A stretch of DNA of 19,225 bases from Candidatus Methylomirabilis sp. (GCA_020724105.1 DYHP01000018.1:1-19225), one strand, 5' to 3'; positions 5,719 through 12,444 are shown, numbered from the stretch's first letter. Program-made: numbers and translations. The notes: generated by a model from the letters alone, not told the origin.

Positions 5719-6321
5719 TTATTCCACCTCAACCCATGTCCACCCAACAGCCGTGCATTGCTCCTTTTCTGTAATTGTTGGACTAAATTCTCCAGCCTCA
5801 TTCTTACAACCGTTGTATCTCCATTGACAATCAAAATATCCCCTCTCCTCTTGTAATTCCGCGTCCTCACAAGAAGATTGGGGGGCGTCTATTTCTTTTA
5901 ATGGCAGGACCATTGCCTCGCCTTCTCTACACACACAAAAACCCTTTGCTATATCTTCTTCTGTGATAATCATATCAGTTGTCTCGCCTCCCGTAATCGC
6001 CTTGATCACAAAACTCGTTGCCGCGTAGGCGAAAAAAATGGTCGCTAAACCGATAGTCGCCCAAGTGAGTGTCTGCTTGCCTTTTTCAACTCTTTTGGCT
6101 TCGCCCGCCGCAGTCATCCACATAAACCCGCCGTAAATGAACATTAAAAGGGCGATTGAGCCGACAATTCCTAAAACCGCCTTGATAATTCTGCCGATAA
6201 TTTCTGGCGCGCTCAACGTTCCCAAGGGGTTTATAAGTTTTATCGCGCCGACGGCCAATGCCGGCGAGGCCATCGCAAAAATTCCTAAAATTATTAAAAA
6301 AACAATAACTTTTTTTGACAT
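5719..6321 (-). CDS. T4SS pilin-like protein with a six-cysteine tail (paralogue 5)
   Basis: A 200-residue protein. It has a signal peptide (about 1-23, ending ALA), TM1 (about 41-62), YGGFMWMTAAGEAKRVEKGKQT (63-84) and TM2 (about 88-109). About 85 extra residues not found in the minimal pilins follow, with cysteines at 129, 131, 151, 165, 172 and 189. An even number of cysteines in a Sec-exported protein suggests a disulfide-stabilised domain. If the topology matches VirB2-like pilins, the tail would lie outside the cytoplasm and could be a tip, adhesion or anchoring module (inference). I do not recognise the tail as a known domain. It lies 25 nt downstream of the larger Cys-rich pilin. Confidence 0.75.
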   Translation of the reverse strand: MSKKVIVFLIILGIFAMASPALAVGAIKLINPLGTLSAPEIIGRIIKAVLGIVGSIALLMFIYGGFMWMTAAGEAKRVEKGKQTLTWATIGLATIFFAYAATSFVIKAITGGETTDMIITEEDIAKGFCVCREGEAMVLPLKEIDAPQSSCEDAELQEERGYFDCQWRYNGCKNEAGEFSPTITEKEQCTAVGWTWVEVE

Positions 6322-6346
6322 AACTTTTTAATTTAAATTTAAAAAA

Positions 6347-7108
6347 TTATTGAATAATTTGGCAATCGCTATGTGAGGACCTGAGAAGCTTGTCCTCCGT
6401 TAACCCCATCATGTCAACAACATAATCTACGCAATTCGCTCTACACTTTGCGTTAAGTTCGCTTTCCACCCCGGGAACAGGGTCGGTTTCGTGCCATACG
6501 GGCACGTCCTGTTGAATCAAACATTTGCAATCGCAGAGCATCTCAACTCCCGCTTCGTCGGTAACCGGCCCGCAACACATTATATTGGCTGGACCCGGGC
6601 AAAGGCCTGCTTCACAACCCTCCTCCTTCTGAGGACGATTATTAATGTTGGTGCATAACCAGTCCGGGTGTTTAGACACGCAATCTTCTCCTCTTGCTCC
6701 GCTGCCGGTCTTGGTACCGACTGGAATTTCCGCCCCCAGGGCCTTGACAAGAAAATTTATTCCGACGTAAGCGCCGAAGACAATCGCCAGGCCAATGACT
6801 GTCTGAATGATAATCGTCTTCCCCTTCTCTATTCTATCAGGTTTTCCGCCGGATGTTAACCAGACAAACCCACCGTAAATGAAAAGCAAAAGAGTTACCG
6901 AGCCGACAATACCCAAAAGAAACTGCGCCGCCTTGCCTATTACCCCCATCATTTGTTCAACTGTGCAACTGCCATCTGTGACGCAAGAGAGTCCCCCCAA
7001 TAGCGTGACGGCAAAAGCCGTTTCAAAACCAAAAACCAAAAACCAAAAACCAAAAATAAAAATTAAAGATATAAAAACAATTTTCTTTTGTATCAATTTA
7101 CAAAACAT
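6347..7108 (-). CDS. T4SS pilin-like protein with a twelve-cysteine tail (paralogue 6)
   Basis: A 253-residue protein. It has a signal peptide (about 1-33), a short segment with Cys42 and Cys48, TM1 (about 54-77), YGGFVWLTSGGKPDRIEKGK (78-97) and TM2 (about 100-122). A tail of about 130 residues has 12 cysteines (143, 152, 165, 170, 178, 179, 192, 194, 196, 222, 226, 249). The pattern MCCG...LCDCKC looks like a compact disulfide-rich or metal-binding domain, though I cannot name it. The signal-peptide core (FGFWFLVFGFETAFA) is encoded by a 7-bp microsatellite at about 7025-7053. It is the first pilin of the cluster, 55 bp after the solute-binding protein gene. Confidence 0.75.
   Translation of the reverse strand: MFCKLIQKKIVFISLIFIFGFWFLVFGFETAFAVTLLGGLSCVTDGSCTVEQMMGVIGKAAQFLLGIVGSVTLLLFIYGGFVWLTSGGKPDRIEKGKTIIIQTVIGLAIVFGAYVGINFLVKALGAEIPVGTKTGSGARGEDCVSKHPDWLCTNINNRPQKEEGCEAGLCPGPANIMCCGPVTDEAGVEMLCDCKCLIQQDVPVWHETDPVPGVESELNAKCRANCVDYVVDMMGLTEDKLLRSSHSDCQIIQ
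7025..7053. repeat. 7-bp microsatellite (ccaaaaa) in the pilin-6 signal peptide region
   Basis: About four near-perfect heptamer units (aaaaacc) in the coding sequence. The same unit is common in the intergenic DNA at 1-60. A change of one unit would shift the frame after the signal sequence has begun. Confidence 0.75.
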
Positions 7109-7163
7109 ATACTTTCAATTTCGTAGTTTCGTATGTTTTCGTAATTTCGTAGAGGAATGCGCT

Positions 7164-8567
7164 TTAGCGCATCGTTTGATTTATTTTCGCCGCGGCCAAA
7201 TCCAGCGCCTCCCTCATTTTCGCGCCTGACAGCGCGTCATTAATCAAATCGGCAAAGGCCTTTTCCGCCGCTTTGGCGTCTTTGCCCCGATACCAATTTT
7301 TGGCGGTCAAAACCTGCGAAGCGAAAATCCCCAAATCCAAATCTCCAAGTTGTCCTTCAATCAAACTCCGCAGCGCCGTCGGTTTTTTGGCGACTGACAA
7401 ATAATTCGGGACTTCTTTGGCGCTTGCGGCAAATTGGACAAAATCCCAAGCAAAATCAACGGCCGCGCTCTTTTTAGAAACAACCTCAACCCAATAATTG
7501 GCATAATTCAATTCCGCGCCGCCTTCAATTTGGGGCAAATGTGCGATGCTGAAATTAAGTTTCGGCGCCCGCGCCCGAATCAAGGGTAAATGGTAATTGT
7601 AACCGATAAAAAACGCTGTTTTGCCTTGGGCAAAAGCATCCAGGGCATTAGGCATTTGGCTGTTCCAGGCGTAAACTTCCTTAACCGGATTGGCGAAATC
7701 CGTGTAAAAAGTCACGGCTTCGGCTGCCGGCAAAACGCTTCTGCCGGAAACGCCCTCGGGCATTTCATTAATGCGCGACCAGCCGTCCGCACCAGTCATC
7801 TCCGTGCCGTTTTGGAGCATTAAAATTGAAAGAATGTCAAACGGCCTTTCAACATTGTTTGAAGTGCCGAGCGCCGCGCCGGACTGCAAGATATTGCCGC
7901 TTTTGTCCAATTTGGTCAAACGAATGACCGCTTTTTGAAAATCGCTCCAAGTCGTCGGGACGCGGGAAATGCCGGCGCTGTTTAACAGGTTGCGGTTATA
8001 GTACAAAACCAGCGTGTCTATGGAAAGCGGCAAACCGTAAATTTGCCATTGCTTTGTTTTGCCGTCTGCGGAAACAGTCTCGCGCAAAACGTCACTATAA
8101 ACCGTTTCAACGAAATTGTCCCTCAACTCCCGCAAACTTAGACCCGGCTTTGTTTTCAAAACCGTTACTGGTTCTTTTTGAATCGTTCCTCGAATTTCCG
8201 AATAAGGCAAGGTTGTTTGGCCGGGCATGGGCGCAAGTTTGGCCTGGTAGTCGCCCAGCCAAGTCGCCGGAATTGAAAAAATGTCGGGTCCGCGGTCTTC
8301 GGCAAAAGCGTTAAGCAGTTCGGTTTCGTATTCCTCCAAACGGAATTTCTTGTAATCAAAATCGACGTTCGGGTGCATGACACGGTAATTTTTGATAATC
8401 TGGTCAAAACTTGAATAATCGTCAAGAGCCCGCCAATATTTCAAAGTAATCGGCCTTGCCGCTTCTTTGTCTTTTTGCGAACCGCCTTTGCAGCCAAGAC
8501 CCATTGTCAATAGAAACGTGGCGACTAAAAATATGATTAGAAATTTATAATACTTATTTTTAAACAT
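7164..8567 (-). CDS. Extracellular solute-binding lipoprotein (family 1)
   Basis: A 467-residue protein. It has an N-terminal lipoprotein-type signal (hydrophobic 9-22, then MGLGC with Cys26; the lipobox is slightly non-canonical), followed by a periplasmic-binding fold of the sugar-binding ABC class: LKYWRALDDYSSFDQIIKNY (43-62), GPDIFSIPATWLGDY (about 93-107), YGLPLSIDTLVLYYN and FFIGYNYHLPLI. It would be tethered outside the cytoplasmic membrane to capture a ligand, perhaps an oligosaccharide. It starts 6 nt after the galU stop, so the two are probably co-transcribed. No permease or ATPase gene is in the window, so it may use a distant transporter or have another role. Confidence 0.85.
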   Translation of the reverse strand: MFKNKYYKFLIIFLVATFLLTMGLGCKGGSQKDKEAARPITLKYWRALDDYSSFDQIIKNYRVMHPNVDFDYKKFRLEEYETELLNAFAEDRGPDIFSIPATWLGDYQAKLAPMPGQTTLPYSEIRGTIQKEPVTVLKTKPGLSLRELRDNFVETVYSDVLRETVSADGKTKQWQIYGLPLSIDTLVLYYNRNLLNSAGISRVPTTWSDFQKAVIRLTKLDKSGNILQSGAALGTSNNVERPFDILSILMLQNGTEMTGADGWSRINEMPEGVSGRSVLPAAEAVTFYTDFANPVKEVYAWNSQMPNALDAFAQGKTAFFIGYNYHLPLIRARAPKLNFSIAHLPQIEGGAELNYANYWVEVVSKKSAAVDFAWDFVQFAASAKEVPNYLSVAKKPTALRSLIEGQLGDLDLGIFASQVLTAKNWYRGKDAKAAEKAFADLINDALSGAKMREALDLAAAKINQTMR

Positions 8568-8573
8568 ACTGAT

Positions 8574-9524
8574 TTATATCCTCAAACTCTTTAAATATTT
8601 TCTAAACTCTTCTCCTAAATCCTTCCTTCCCAGCGCGTAATTGACGTTCGCCTTTGCGTATTCCAATTTATCTCCGCAGTCAAAATATTGACCGTCAATT
8701 TTGCAGGCGTAAACCGCCCGGTTTTTGAAAACTTTATCCACGGCGTCGGCAATCCAAATCTCGCCGCCCTTGCCCGGTTTGGTTTTTTCCAAATACTCAA
8801 AGATGTCGGGGTTAAAAATATAACGCCCCGGATTCGCAAAACGTGAGGGCGCTTCTTGGGCTTTTGGTTTTTCCACCACGCCGACTATCTCAAAAACTTT
8901 ATCCTCCCAAGTTTTGTCTACCCGCTGCAAATTTCTTTGAAATTTGGGCGGGCAAGCCAAAATTCGGGAGGATGAACCCCCAGTCTTTTTCCCCACCGGT
9001 CTGACAATGCCGTATGAAGAAACTTTTTCTTTGGGCACTTCAATCACTCCCATTATCAAATCCTTGTATTTCTCATGCGCTTTAATCATTTGCAAGGTGG
9101 CGGGAACTTTTGAAACGATAATATCGTCGCCGTAGCAAAAAGCGAACGACTCGTTGCCAACAATGTCTTTGGCGCAGAGGAGGGCGTGGCCATTGCCCAA
9201 AGGCTTGTTTTGTCTCACATAAACGAATTTTGCCAAAGAAGAAATCCGACGGACTTCTTTAAGTAAAACTTCCTTGCCTTTCTCTTTTAAGAGCATCTCG
9301 AGTTCGGCGGAATAGTCAAAATGGTCTTCTATCGCCCTTTTGCCGCGGCCGGTAACAAAAATAATTTGCTCTATGCCCGAAGCGACGAGCTCTTCAACAA
9401 TGTATTGAATCACCGGCTTATCAACAACCGTAAGCATCTCTTTTGGTTGGGCAATGGTTGCCGGCAAAAACCTTGTCCCAAAACCCGCGACAGGTATAAC
9501 TGCCTTTCTTATTCTTTGCGCCAT
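8574..9524 (-). CDS. galU: UTP-glucose-1-phosphate uridylyltransferase
   Basis: A 316-residue protein. It makes UDP-glucose from UTP and glucose-1-phosphate, for cell-surface glycans. Signatures: GFGTRFLPAT (14-23), QPKEM (26-30), VVDKPVIQYIVEE (33-45), GRGKRAIEDHFD (59-70), QNKPLGNGHALL (105-116), GDD (132-134), GVVEKPKA (215-222) and DCGDKLEYAKANVNYALG (282-299). Length is close to the usual 290-300 plus an in-frame insertion at about 188-207, encoded by a palindromic element (8903-8971). The insertion lies between the strand ending YGIVRPVG and the FEIVGVVEKP strand, probably in a surface loop. No Shine-Dalgarno is visible. A MITE-like element begins 8 bp upstream of the start. Confidence 0.93.
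   Translation of the reverse strand: MAQRIRKAVIPVAGFGTRFLPATIAQPKEMLTVVDKPVIQYIVEELVASGIEQIIFVTGRGKRAIEDHFDYSAELEMLLKEKGKEVLLKEVRRISSLAKFVYVRQNKPLGNGHALLCAKDIVGNESFAFCYGDDIIVSKVPATLQMIKAHEKYKDLIMGVIEVPKEKVSSYGIVRPVGKKTGGSSSRILACPPKFQRNLQRVDKTWEDKVFEIVGVVEKPKAQEAPSRFANPGRYIFNPDIFEYLEKTKPGKGGEIWIADAVDKVFKNRAVYACKIDGQYFDCGDKLEYAKANVNYALGRKDLGEEFRKYLKSLRI
8903..8971. repeat. 69-bp in-gene palindromic element (copy 1, in galU)
   Basis: Inverted-repeat structure CCTCCC...AAATTTC-AAA-GAAATTT...GGGAGG. Read on the minus strand it differs from the copy at 10782-10850 at only two bases and encodes the same peptide (ILACPPKFQRNLQRVDKTWE) in the same frame. Confidence 0.95.
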
Positions 9525-9532
9525 ATTATTAA

Positions 9533-9683
9533 GACTTACGCACTTTATGGAGTCGGACTCCCTTAGGGAGTCCGACTCCTCAGAATGCTGGTTGTGAGAA
9601 TGTCCTGCGTCTCGCGGGGCATCTTATCAGATGCTGAGCAAAGATACCCAGCATCCCCAGAAACCGGAGTTCACGCGTAAGTC
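9533..9683. mobile_element. MITE-like element with gacttacgc termini
   Basis: A 151-bp segment bounded by gacttacgc (9533-9541) and its inverse gcgtaagtc (9675-9683), termini reminiscent of several IS families. Inside are a perfect 15-bp-arm palindrome (9549-9563/9565-9579, agtcgga type) and a gatgctg...cagcatc hairpin. There is no transposase gene, so it would be non-autonomous. A target duplication could not be made out in the A/T-rich flanks. Confidence 0.5.
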
Positions 9684-9728
9684 CTAATTATAATAATTAT
9701 ACCAAAAATTTACAAAAAGATAAAGTTT

Positions 9729-9737
9729 TGATATAAT
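9729..9737 (+). promoter_or_regulatory. Extended -10 promoter for the aspartoacylase-like gene
   Basis: TGATATAAT (TGnTATAAT) about 60 nt before the ATG at 9797. No good -35, which extended -10 promoters can lack. Confidence 0.5.
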
Positions 9738-9796
9738 AACCCTGTGTATAACTATAATCCAAAATCTGTTATCTCAATTATCTCAATCCCAAAACT

Positions 9797-10972
9797 ATGG
9801 CCGCCTTTTCAGTGGACACAATTAAATGCCTGACCGGGGTTGATTTGGCCGAGCACAACCTGCCGGTGATGGTGCTTGATTCTGAGAAAGAAGGGCCCGC
9901 GGTCTGGCTTTTCGGCGCGCTTCACGGCGACGAAGTGAACGGCGTTGAAGTTATTCACCGCATTTTTAAATTTTTCAAACGCCAGCCGCTTAAAAAAGGA
10001 AAAATTTACGCCTTGCCGATTGCCAATCCCTGGGGATTTGAATTAAGAAAAAGAGAGAATCCGTTTGATCTGCTTGATATGAACCGCCACTTTCCTGGCG
10101 ACCCCGAGGGCTCCACCAGCGAACGCATTAATTACGCCATTTTTAAGTTTATAACCGAAACCAAGCCGACTGTGTTTGTTGACTTGCACGCCGACTACAT
10201 CGGCGCCATTCCCCACATTATTGTTGACCGGGTCAAAAAACACGCTCAGGAAGTTGGCGAAAAAACTTGGGAATTCGTGAATAAATTCGGCTTGACGGCT
10301 TCCGAAGAATTGGAGGGCTATGAAACGGAAAAAAGTTTGAGCGCGGCGTTGGTGAACGAAGCCAAAATTCCCGCCTTTACCGTGGAATTGGGCGGCACAA
10401 ACGTGATTTCCGAACCTTTTGTTCGCGCCGGTGTGTCCGGCATAAAAAATATCTTGAAATATCTGGATATGGTTGATTATCCGAAATACTGGGAGTCGGA
10501 AACGAAAATAAAAACATCCAAAAGATTGAAATTGGTGGAATACGTGACCTGCAATGAAAGCGGTATTATTAAATTTTTGGTAAAACCTGGACAAAAAGTC
10601 AAAGAGAATAAGCCGCTGGCGAAAATCAAAGATGTTTTGGGGAGAACGAGAGACATTGTTACCGCCCCGGCCGATTGTTATGTCATTGCCTGCACCGACA
10701 CCGCGGTGTCGTTCCCCGGCTCGTTTTTGTTTCTTTTGGCCGCCGAGTCGCCCAAGATTCCTGAATCCAAAAAACCGAAACCCTCCCAAATTTTGGCTTG
10801 CCCGCCCAAATTTCAAAGAAATTTGCAGCGGGTGGACAAAACTTGGGAGGGCGAGACCAAAGCCGAAGAACCATTAAAAGCCGAAGAACCATTAAAGGAG
10901 CCGCTGAAAGAAATTAAAACAGAAAAAGAATCTCCCAAAGAACCGCTGAAACCATCGAAACCAACAAAATGA
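9797..10972 (+). CDS. Succinylglutamate desuccinylase/aspartoacylase-family zinc hydrolase
   Basis: A 391-residue protein of the M14-like AstE/AspA family. Zinc ligands are His43 and Glu46 (GALHGDEVNG) and His131 (DLHAD). NRHFPG (96-101) and the TVELGG segment (catalytic Glu197) complete the site. The family deacylates N-acyl amino acids or trims amide bonds; the substrate here is unknown. A beta-rich segment (about 245-320: IIKFLVKPGQKVKENKPLAKI) resembles a biotinyl/lipoyl-like flap seen in this family. The C-terminal 70 residues are low-complexity K/E/P (KAEEPLKAEEPLKEPLK) and include the in-frame palindromic insert at 332-351. A frame on the other strand (10043-10816) is a shadow. Confidence 0.85.
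   Translation: MAAFSVDTIKCLTGVDLAEHNLPVMVLDSEKEGPAVWLFGALHGDEVNGVEVIHRIFKFFKRQPLKKGKIYALPIANPWGFELRKRENPFDLLDMNRHFPGDPEGSTSERINYAIFKFITETKPTVFVDLHADYIGAIPHIIVDRVKKHAQEVGEKTWEFVNKFGLTASEELEGYETEKSLSAALVNEAKIPAFTVELGGTNVISEPFVRAGVSGIKNILKYLDMVDYPKYWESETKIKTSKRLKLVEYVTCNESGIIKFLVKPGQKVKENKPLAKIKDVLGRTRDIVTAPADCYVIACTDTAVSFPGSFLFLLAAESPKIPESKKPKPSQILACPPKFQRNLQRVDKTWEGETKAEEPLKAEEPLKEPLKEIKTEKESPKEPLKPSKPTK
10782..10850. repeat. 69-bp in-gene palindromic element (copy 2, in the aspartoacylase-like gene)
   Basis: Same element as 8903-8971, here on the plus strand and again in frame, in the low-complexity tail. Self-complementary arms: CCTCCCAA/TTGGGAGG, TTTTG/CAAAA, CCCGC/GCGGG, AAATTTC/GAAATTT. 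Confidence 0.95.
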
Positions 10973-10983
10973 GACAAATTAAA

Positions 10984-11017
10984 AAGAAACCCTTCTCATA
11001 TTTAAGAAGGGTTTCTT
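10984..11017 (+). terminator. Terminator-like hairpin after the aspartoacylase-like gene
   Basis: Stem AAGAAACCCTTCT / AGAAGGGTTTCTT with an 8-nt loop, starting 11 bp after the stop. The T-tract is short, so termination could be inefficient. Confidence 0.7.
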
Positions 11018-11074
11018 GATTACTCAAATTATTAAAATTGATTCCCTCTTTTCTAAGTAGTTCAATTTTTATTT

Positions 11075-11167
11075 TCGCGCCCCAGCAATAGCCGCCGATT
11101 CGGTCGTCGAGAAAACTTTTTGTCGGAAACTCGCCGCAAATTCATGGGATTTTAAAACACTTCGCGA
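11075..11167 (-). other. Short open frame after the STAS gene, possible gene remnant
   Basis: Directly after the DUF4325 gene stop the minus strand stays open for about 30 codons (...VLKSHEFAASFRQKVFSTTESAAIAGARK, then TAA). The text looks like the C-terminal helix of a small STAS-type protein rather than random sequence, but there is no start codon at its head. It could be decayed coding sequence. Confidence 0.2.
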
Positions 11168-11470
11168 TTATTCTTGTTTGTCTTCTATGGTAAATTTAAA
11201 ATTATGTATTTTCTCTAAAATTTTCAATGTCGCCTGGACGGAAGAGTTCCGCGTGTTCACGAGCGCCGCCCTTTCTTTGTATTTATTAACTAACGGAGTC
11301 AAAAACTCATCGCCCCAGGACGGAGAAAATACCTCCACCCCCTCAAAATCTATTATCAATTTTTCTTCATTTTCTAACATCTCCAAAGACGGTCCGATGG
11401 CCGCAAGGGCCTCTTTGCCAAACTGCCTTGAAGTTAGGATTATGCCAAATTTTTTTAGATAAATATGCAT
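11168..11470 (-). CDS. STAS-like domain protein (DUF4325)
   Basis: A 100-residue single-domain protein. It has an SRQFGKEAL segment (14-22), then LIIDFEGVEVFSPSWGDEFL (38-57), the hallmark of the DUF4325 STAS-like family: a beta strand ending in DFxGV, then a switch region and a helix starting (x)DEF. Such proteins are thought to resemble anti-anti-sigma factors. It starts 16 nt after the stop of the HTH-GHKL gene, so the two form an operon. By analogy with SpoIIAA/RsbV and SpoIIAB/RsbW, it is probably the binding partner or phosphorylation target of the upstream ATPase (inference). No conserved Ser or Thr was confirmed as a target. Confidence 0.75.
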   Translation of the reverse strand: MHIYLKKFGIILTSRQFGKEALAAIGPSLEMLENEEKLIIDFEGVEVFSPSWGDEFLTPLVNKYKERAALVNTRNSSVQATLKILEKIHNFKFTIEDKQE

Positions 11471-11486
11471 ATTTTGACGAAACTAA

Positions 11487-12212
11487 TTAAAATTTTAAGA
11501 GCGCAATACAACCCCTTGTAAAATCTTGTTTTCCCCTTATGTTTAATTTTCCCTGGCCTTGTTTGAGTGATAAAAAAGCATCACCGCTTTGAAAAATCAA
11601 ACTTAACGGATTTTTTTCTATCGCTTCTCTCACAAATTTTAATCCATTGCCCCGCGATTCGGGAGCGCGCCCCGAAATCATTTCCGTAAAAGCAATATTT
11701 AACGCCTCTTTATGAGTTCTTAATGCCGGTCTAATTCTTTTAAGGGTGTTAAGAATACCCCTGCCTCGATCTGCTAATACTATTTCTCTTTTATTCAAGT
11801 CGTATCCAAAGAATATGCCCGGTATATCCGGCCAATTTCCGAGATTGTGGTCAAAAGAGTTATTGCCAATCTCTCCCGCAATCGCCACTATCATAGAATA
11901 TAAATCAACTAACCCCGGCAATCTTTTCAATTCTTCCAACAAATGGCTTAAACGAGCCTGAAAAATTGAACTATACTGGCAATAAAAACGGTCTTGTGGC
12001 TCTGTACCGTTAGTATCCGATGCCCATTTCTTCGCCAAAACACATAAATTGATTTTAAATAACTCTAAATCTTCTCGTTTGTACTGTCGATGGCTTCTCT
12101 TGCCTCGAGGGACCGACCTCAATTTCCCGCTTTTATCCCAACGCCTTAAGGTGTTGATAGAAACTCCCAACATTTCAGACGCTTGTCTTATGTTTAGAAT
12201 ATCGTCTTTCAT
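11487..12212 (-). CDS. MerR-like HTH fused to GHKL-type ATPase (partner-switch regulator)
   Basis: 241 residues from the ATG at 12212. The open frame extends upstream to 12317, but that part overlaps the promoter. Residues 6-53 are a MerR/excisionase winged-helix domain (IRQASEMLGVSINTLRRWDKSGKL, basic wing RGKRSHRQY). After a linker, about 100-225 form a GHKL ATPase: N-box E114-xxx-N118-xxx-H122, G1 DRGRG (148-152) and G2 SRGNGL (186-191). Fusing a DNA-binding domain to an RsbW/SpoIIAB-like ATPase suggests a one-protein switch, with DNA binding controlled by nucleotide and by the adjacent STAS-like protein. The promoter is consensus-like and overlapped by a palindrome, consistent with autoregulation (inference). 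Confidence 0.75.
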   Translation of the reverse strand: MKDDILNIRQASEMLGVSINTLRRWDKSGKLRSVPRGKRSHRQYKREDLELFKINLCVLAKKWASDTNGTEPQDRFYCQYSSIFQARLSHLLEELKRLPGLVDLYSMIVAIAGEIGNNSFDHNLGNWPDIPGIFFGYDLNKREIVLADRGRGILNTLKRIRPALRTHKEALNIAFTEMISGRAPESRGNGLKFVREAIEKNPLSLIFQSGDAFLSLKQGQGKLNIRGKQDFTRGCIALLKF

Positions 12213-12221
12213 AACAAAAAT

Positions 12222-12250
12222 ATTATAACATATTTGGGTAGTTTTGTCAA
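12222..12250 (-). promoter_or_regulatory. Consensus sigma70-type promoter of the HTH-GHKL operon
   Basis: On the minus strand TTGACA (12245-12250), a 17-bp spacer and TATAAT (12222-12227) match the consensus fully. The -10 ends 9 bp before the ATG, implying a leaderless or near-leaderless mRNA. Confidence 0.85.
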
Positions 12251-12261
12251 TCAAACTACCC
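12236..12261. promoter_or_regulatory. Candidate operator 1 over the -35 of the HTH-GHKL promoter
   Basis: Inverted repeat gggtagttt (12236-12244) / aaactaccc (12253-12261), covering the spacer and -35. The half-site GGTAGTTTT resembles that of the longer palindrome at 12296-12329. Confidence 0.5.
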
Positions 12262-12295
12262 ATTTTATCAACGATCTTTCTATACAATGGCACCC

Positions 12296-12329
12296 AAATG
12301 AGTAGTTTTGCCTGCAAAACTACTCATTT
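12296..12329. promoter_or_regulatory. Candidate operator 2, perfect 16-bp-arm palindrome
   Basis: aaatgagtagttttgc / gcaaaactactcattt with a 2-bp centre. It shares the GTAGTTTTg half-site with the promoter-overlapping repeat 64 bp away. On the plus strand it is followed by T's, so a terminator-like role is the alternative. Confidence 0.5.
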
Positions 12330-12332
12330 TTA

Positions 12333-12366
12333 CAAAAAAAACGACTCCCGAGACGAAGTCGTTTTT
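12333..12366 (-). terminator. Terminator of tRNA-His
   Basis: Minus-strand AAAACGACT ... AGTCGTTTTTTTT: a stem with an A-tract before and a T8 run after, beginning just beyond the encoded CCA of tRNA-His. Confidence 0.85.
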
Positions 12367-12367
12367 A

Positions 12368-12444
12368 TGGGGTGGACGAGCGGGATCGAACCGCCGACCG
12401 CTCGGACCACAACCGAGTGCTCTGCCAATTGAGCTACGTCCACC
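12368..12444 (-). tRNA. tRNA-His (anticodon GUG)
   Basis: Full cloverleaf on the minus strand: acceptor GTGGACG/CGTCCAC with the extra 5' G (G-1) opposite C73 that marks tRNA-His, D-arm GCTC...GAGC, anticodon stem CTCGG/CCGAG with loop TTGTGGT, and T-loop TTCGATC. CCA is encoded, and a terminator follows immediately. Confidence 0.96.

Noticed and set aside
10043..10816. 257-residue open frame antisense to the aspartoacylase-like gene
   Set aside because: Phe/Gly/Asn-rich shadow of a conserved gene with zinc-ligand motifs on the other strand.
12213..12317. N-terminal extension of the HTH-GHKL protein (35 residues)
   Set aside because: It would be encoded by the consensus promoter and palindrome; the ATG at 12212 begins right at the HTH domain.
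12296..12329. Plain terminator instead of operator
   Set aside because: Possible, but no plus-strand gene ends there and tRNA-His has its own terminator; the shared half-site with 12236-12261 favours a binding site. Kept at moderate confidence.
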